In this document: positions 62,997 to 64,000 of the stretch, piece after piece
Layout: each line of letters starts with the position of its first letter
How positions within the stretch are numbered: position 1 is the stretch's first letter
NCBI GenBank assembly: GCA_036489755.1
Contig: DASXFD010000088.1
Coordinates: forward strand, 1 to 64,000
Reading direction: 5' to 3'
Length of the DNA: 64,000 bases
Source of the DNA: JABFXX01 sp036489755
Lineage (GTDB): Bacteria > Myxococcota_A > Polyangia > Haliangiales > Haliangiaceae
Translations under genes and position numbers: made by a program
The notes under the pieces: generated by a model
The model's database searches: none
What the model was told of the DNA's origin: nothing
Seen by the model: only the letters and a program-made list of their open reading frames with translations

Positions 62997-64000
<1,004 letters not shown>

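Overview
The window is 64 kb of very GC-rich, densely packed bacterial DNA. I read it as a myxobacterium (Myxococcota), possibly near Haliangium or Kofleria. The evidence is three Hanks-type Ser/Thr kinases with membrane anchors and PEGA-like tails, many small lipoproteins, a 17-repeat DUF4215 'Cys-rich' protein with a fibro-slime domain, two proteins with AgmX/PglI-like C-termini, PilT, and stop/start overlaps at many junctions. Placement below phylum is inference. I saw no rRNA, tRNA, CRISPR array, insertion sequence or integrase.

Layout. 1-3.2 kb: 5' part of pilT (minus strand), a zinc-ribbon membrane protein and a double-receiver protein. 3.2-13.2 kb: one plus-strand operon with a lipid-kinase-like gene, recC, recB, recD and two tiny genes. 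13.2-19.6 kb: small metabolic and regulatory genes (DHCW cupin, GST, zinc protein-AraC-GNAT operon, a plant-like enoyl-ACP reductase, an HSL-type esterase, a CXXCH lipoprotein). 19.7-21.6 kb: a DnaJ/TPR-like protein and a thioredoxin-fold lipoprotein. 21.6-23.55 kb: an AT-richer island with one small ORF and one secreted protein. 23.56-28.7 kb: surface lipoproteins. 28.7-34.1 kb (minus): trpS, a lipoprotein, a TPR/PEGA-like protein, kinase 1 and a LolC/E-type permease. 34.2-39.1 kb: a TetR regulator with a clear operator, an SDR-MaoC-SCP2x3 fusion and an SCPx-type thiolase, likely a beta-oxidation operon. 39.1-46.05 kb: a peptidase, lipoproteins, a stand-alone GyrB-type ATPase, an enoyl-CoA hydratase/VOC pair and envelope proteins. 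46.05-49.9 kb: an MltD-like transglycosylase, TatA, a helical-repeat protein and a PHA-type regulator. 49.9-59.4 kb (minus): kinases 2 and 3 around a block of secreted and lipoprotein genes. 59.4-64 kb: a receiver/degenerate-GGDEF protein, an M16 peptidase, a sirtuin and the 3' part of an RhlE-type helicase.

Themes. At least fifteen genes have a TAnnnT-like -10 box 6-8 nt before the start codon and no Shine-Dalgarno sequence, which points to common leaderless transcription. Two operon junctions (before recB and before the SDR-MaoC-SCP2 gene) carry the same hairpin-plus-SD cassette; at recB it is flanked by a perfect 17-bp direct repeat, as if a small mobile cassette had split an ancestral ATGA overlap. 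A perfect 16-bp palindrome sits in frame, twice, in the linker of kinase 3. These elements, the triple-SCP2 fusion and the GyrB-like protein lacking TOPRIM are the least ordinary items. All functions come from motifs read by eye; no database search was run.
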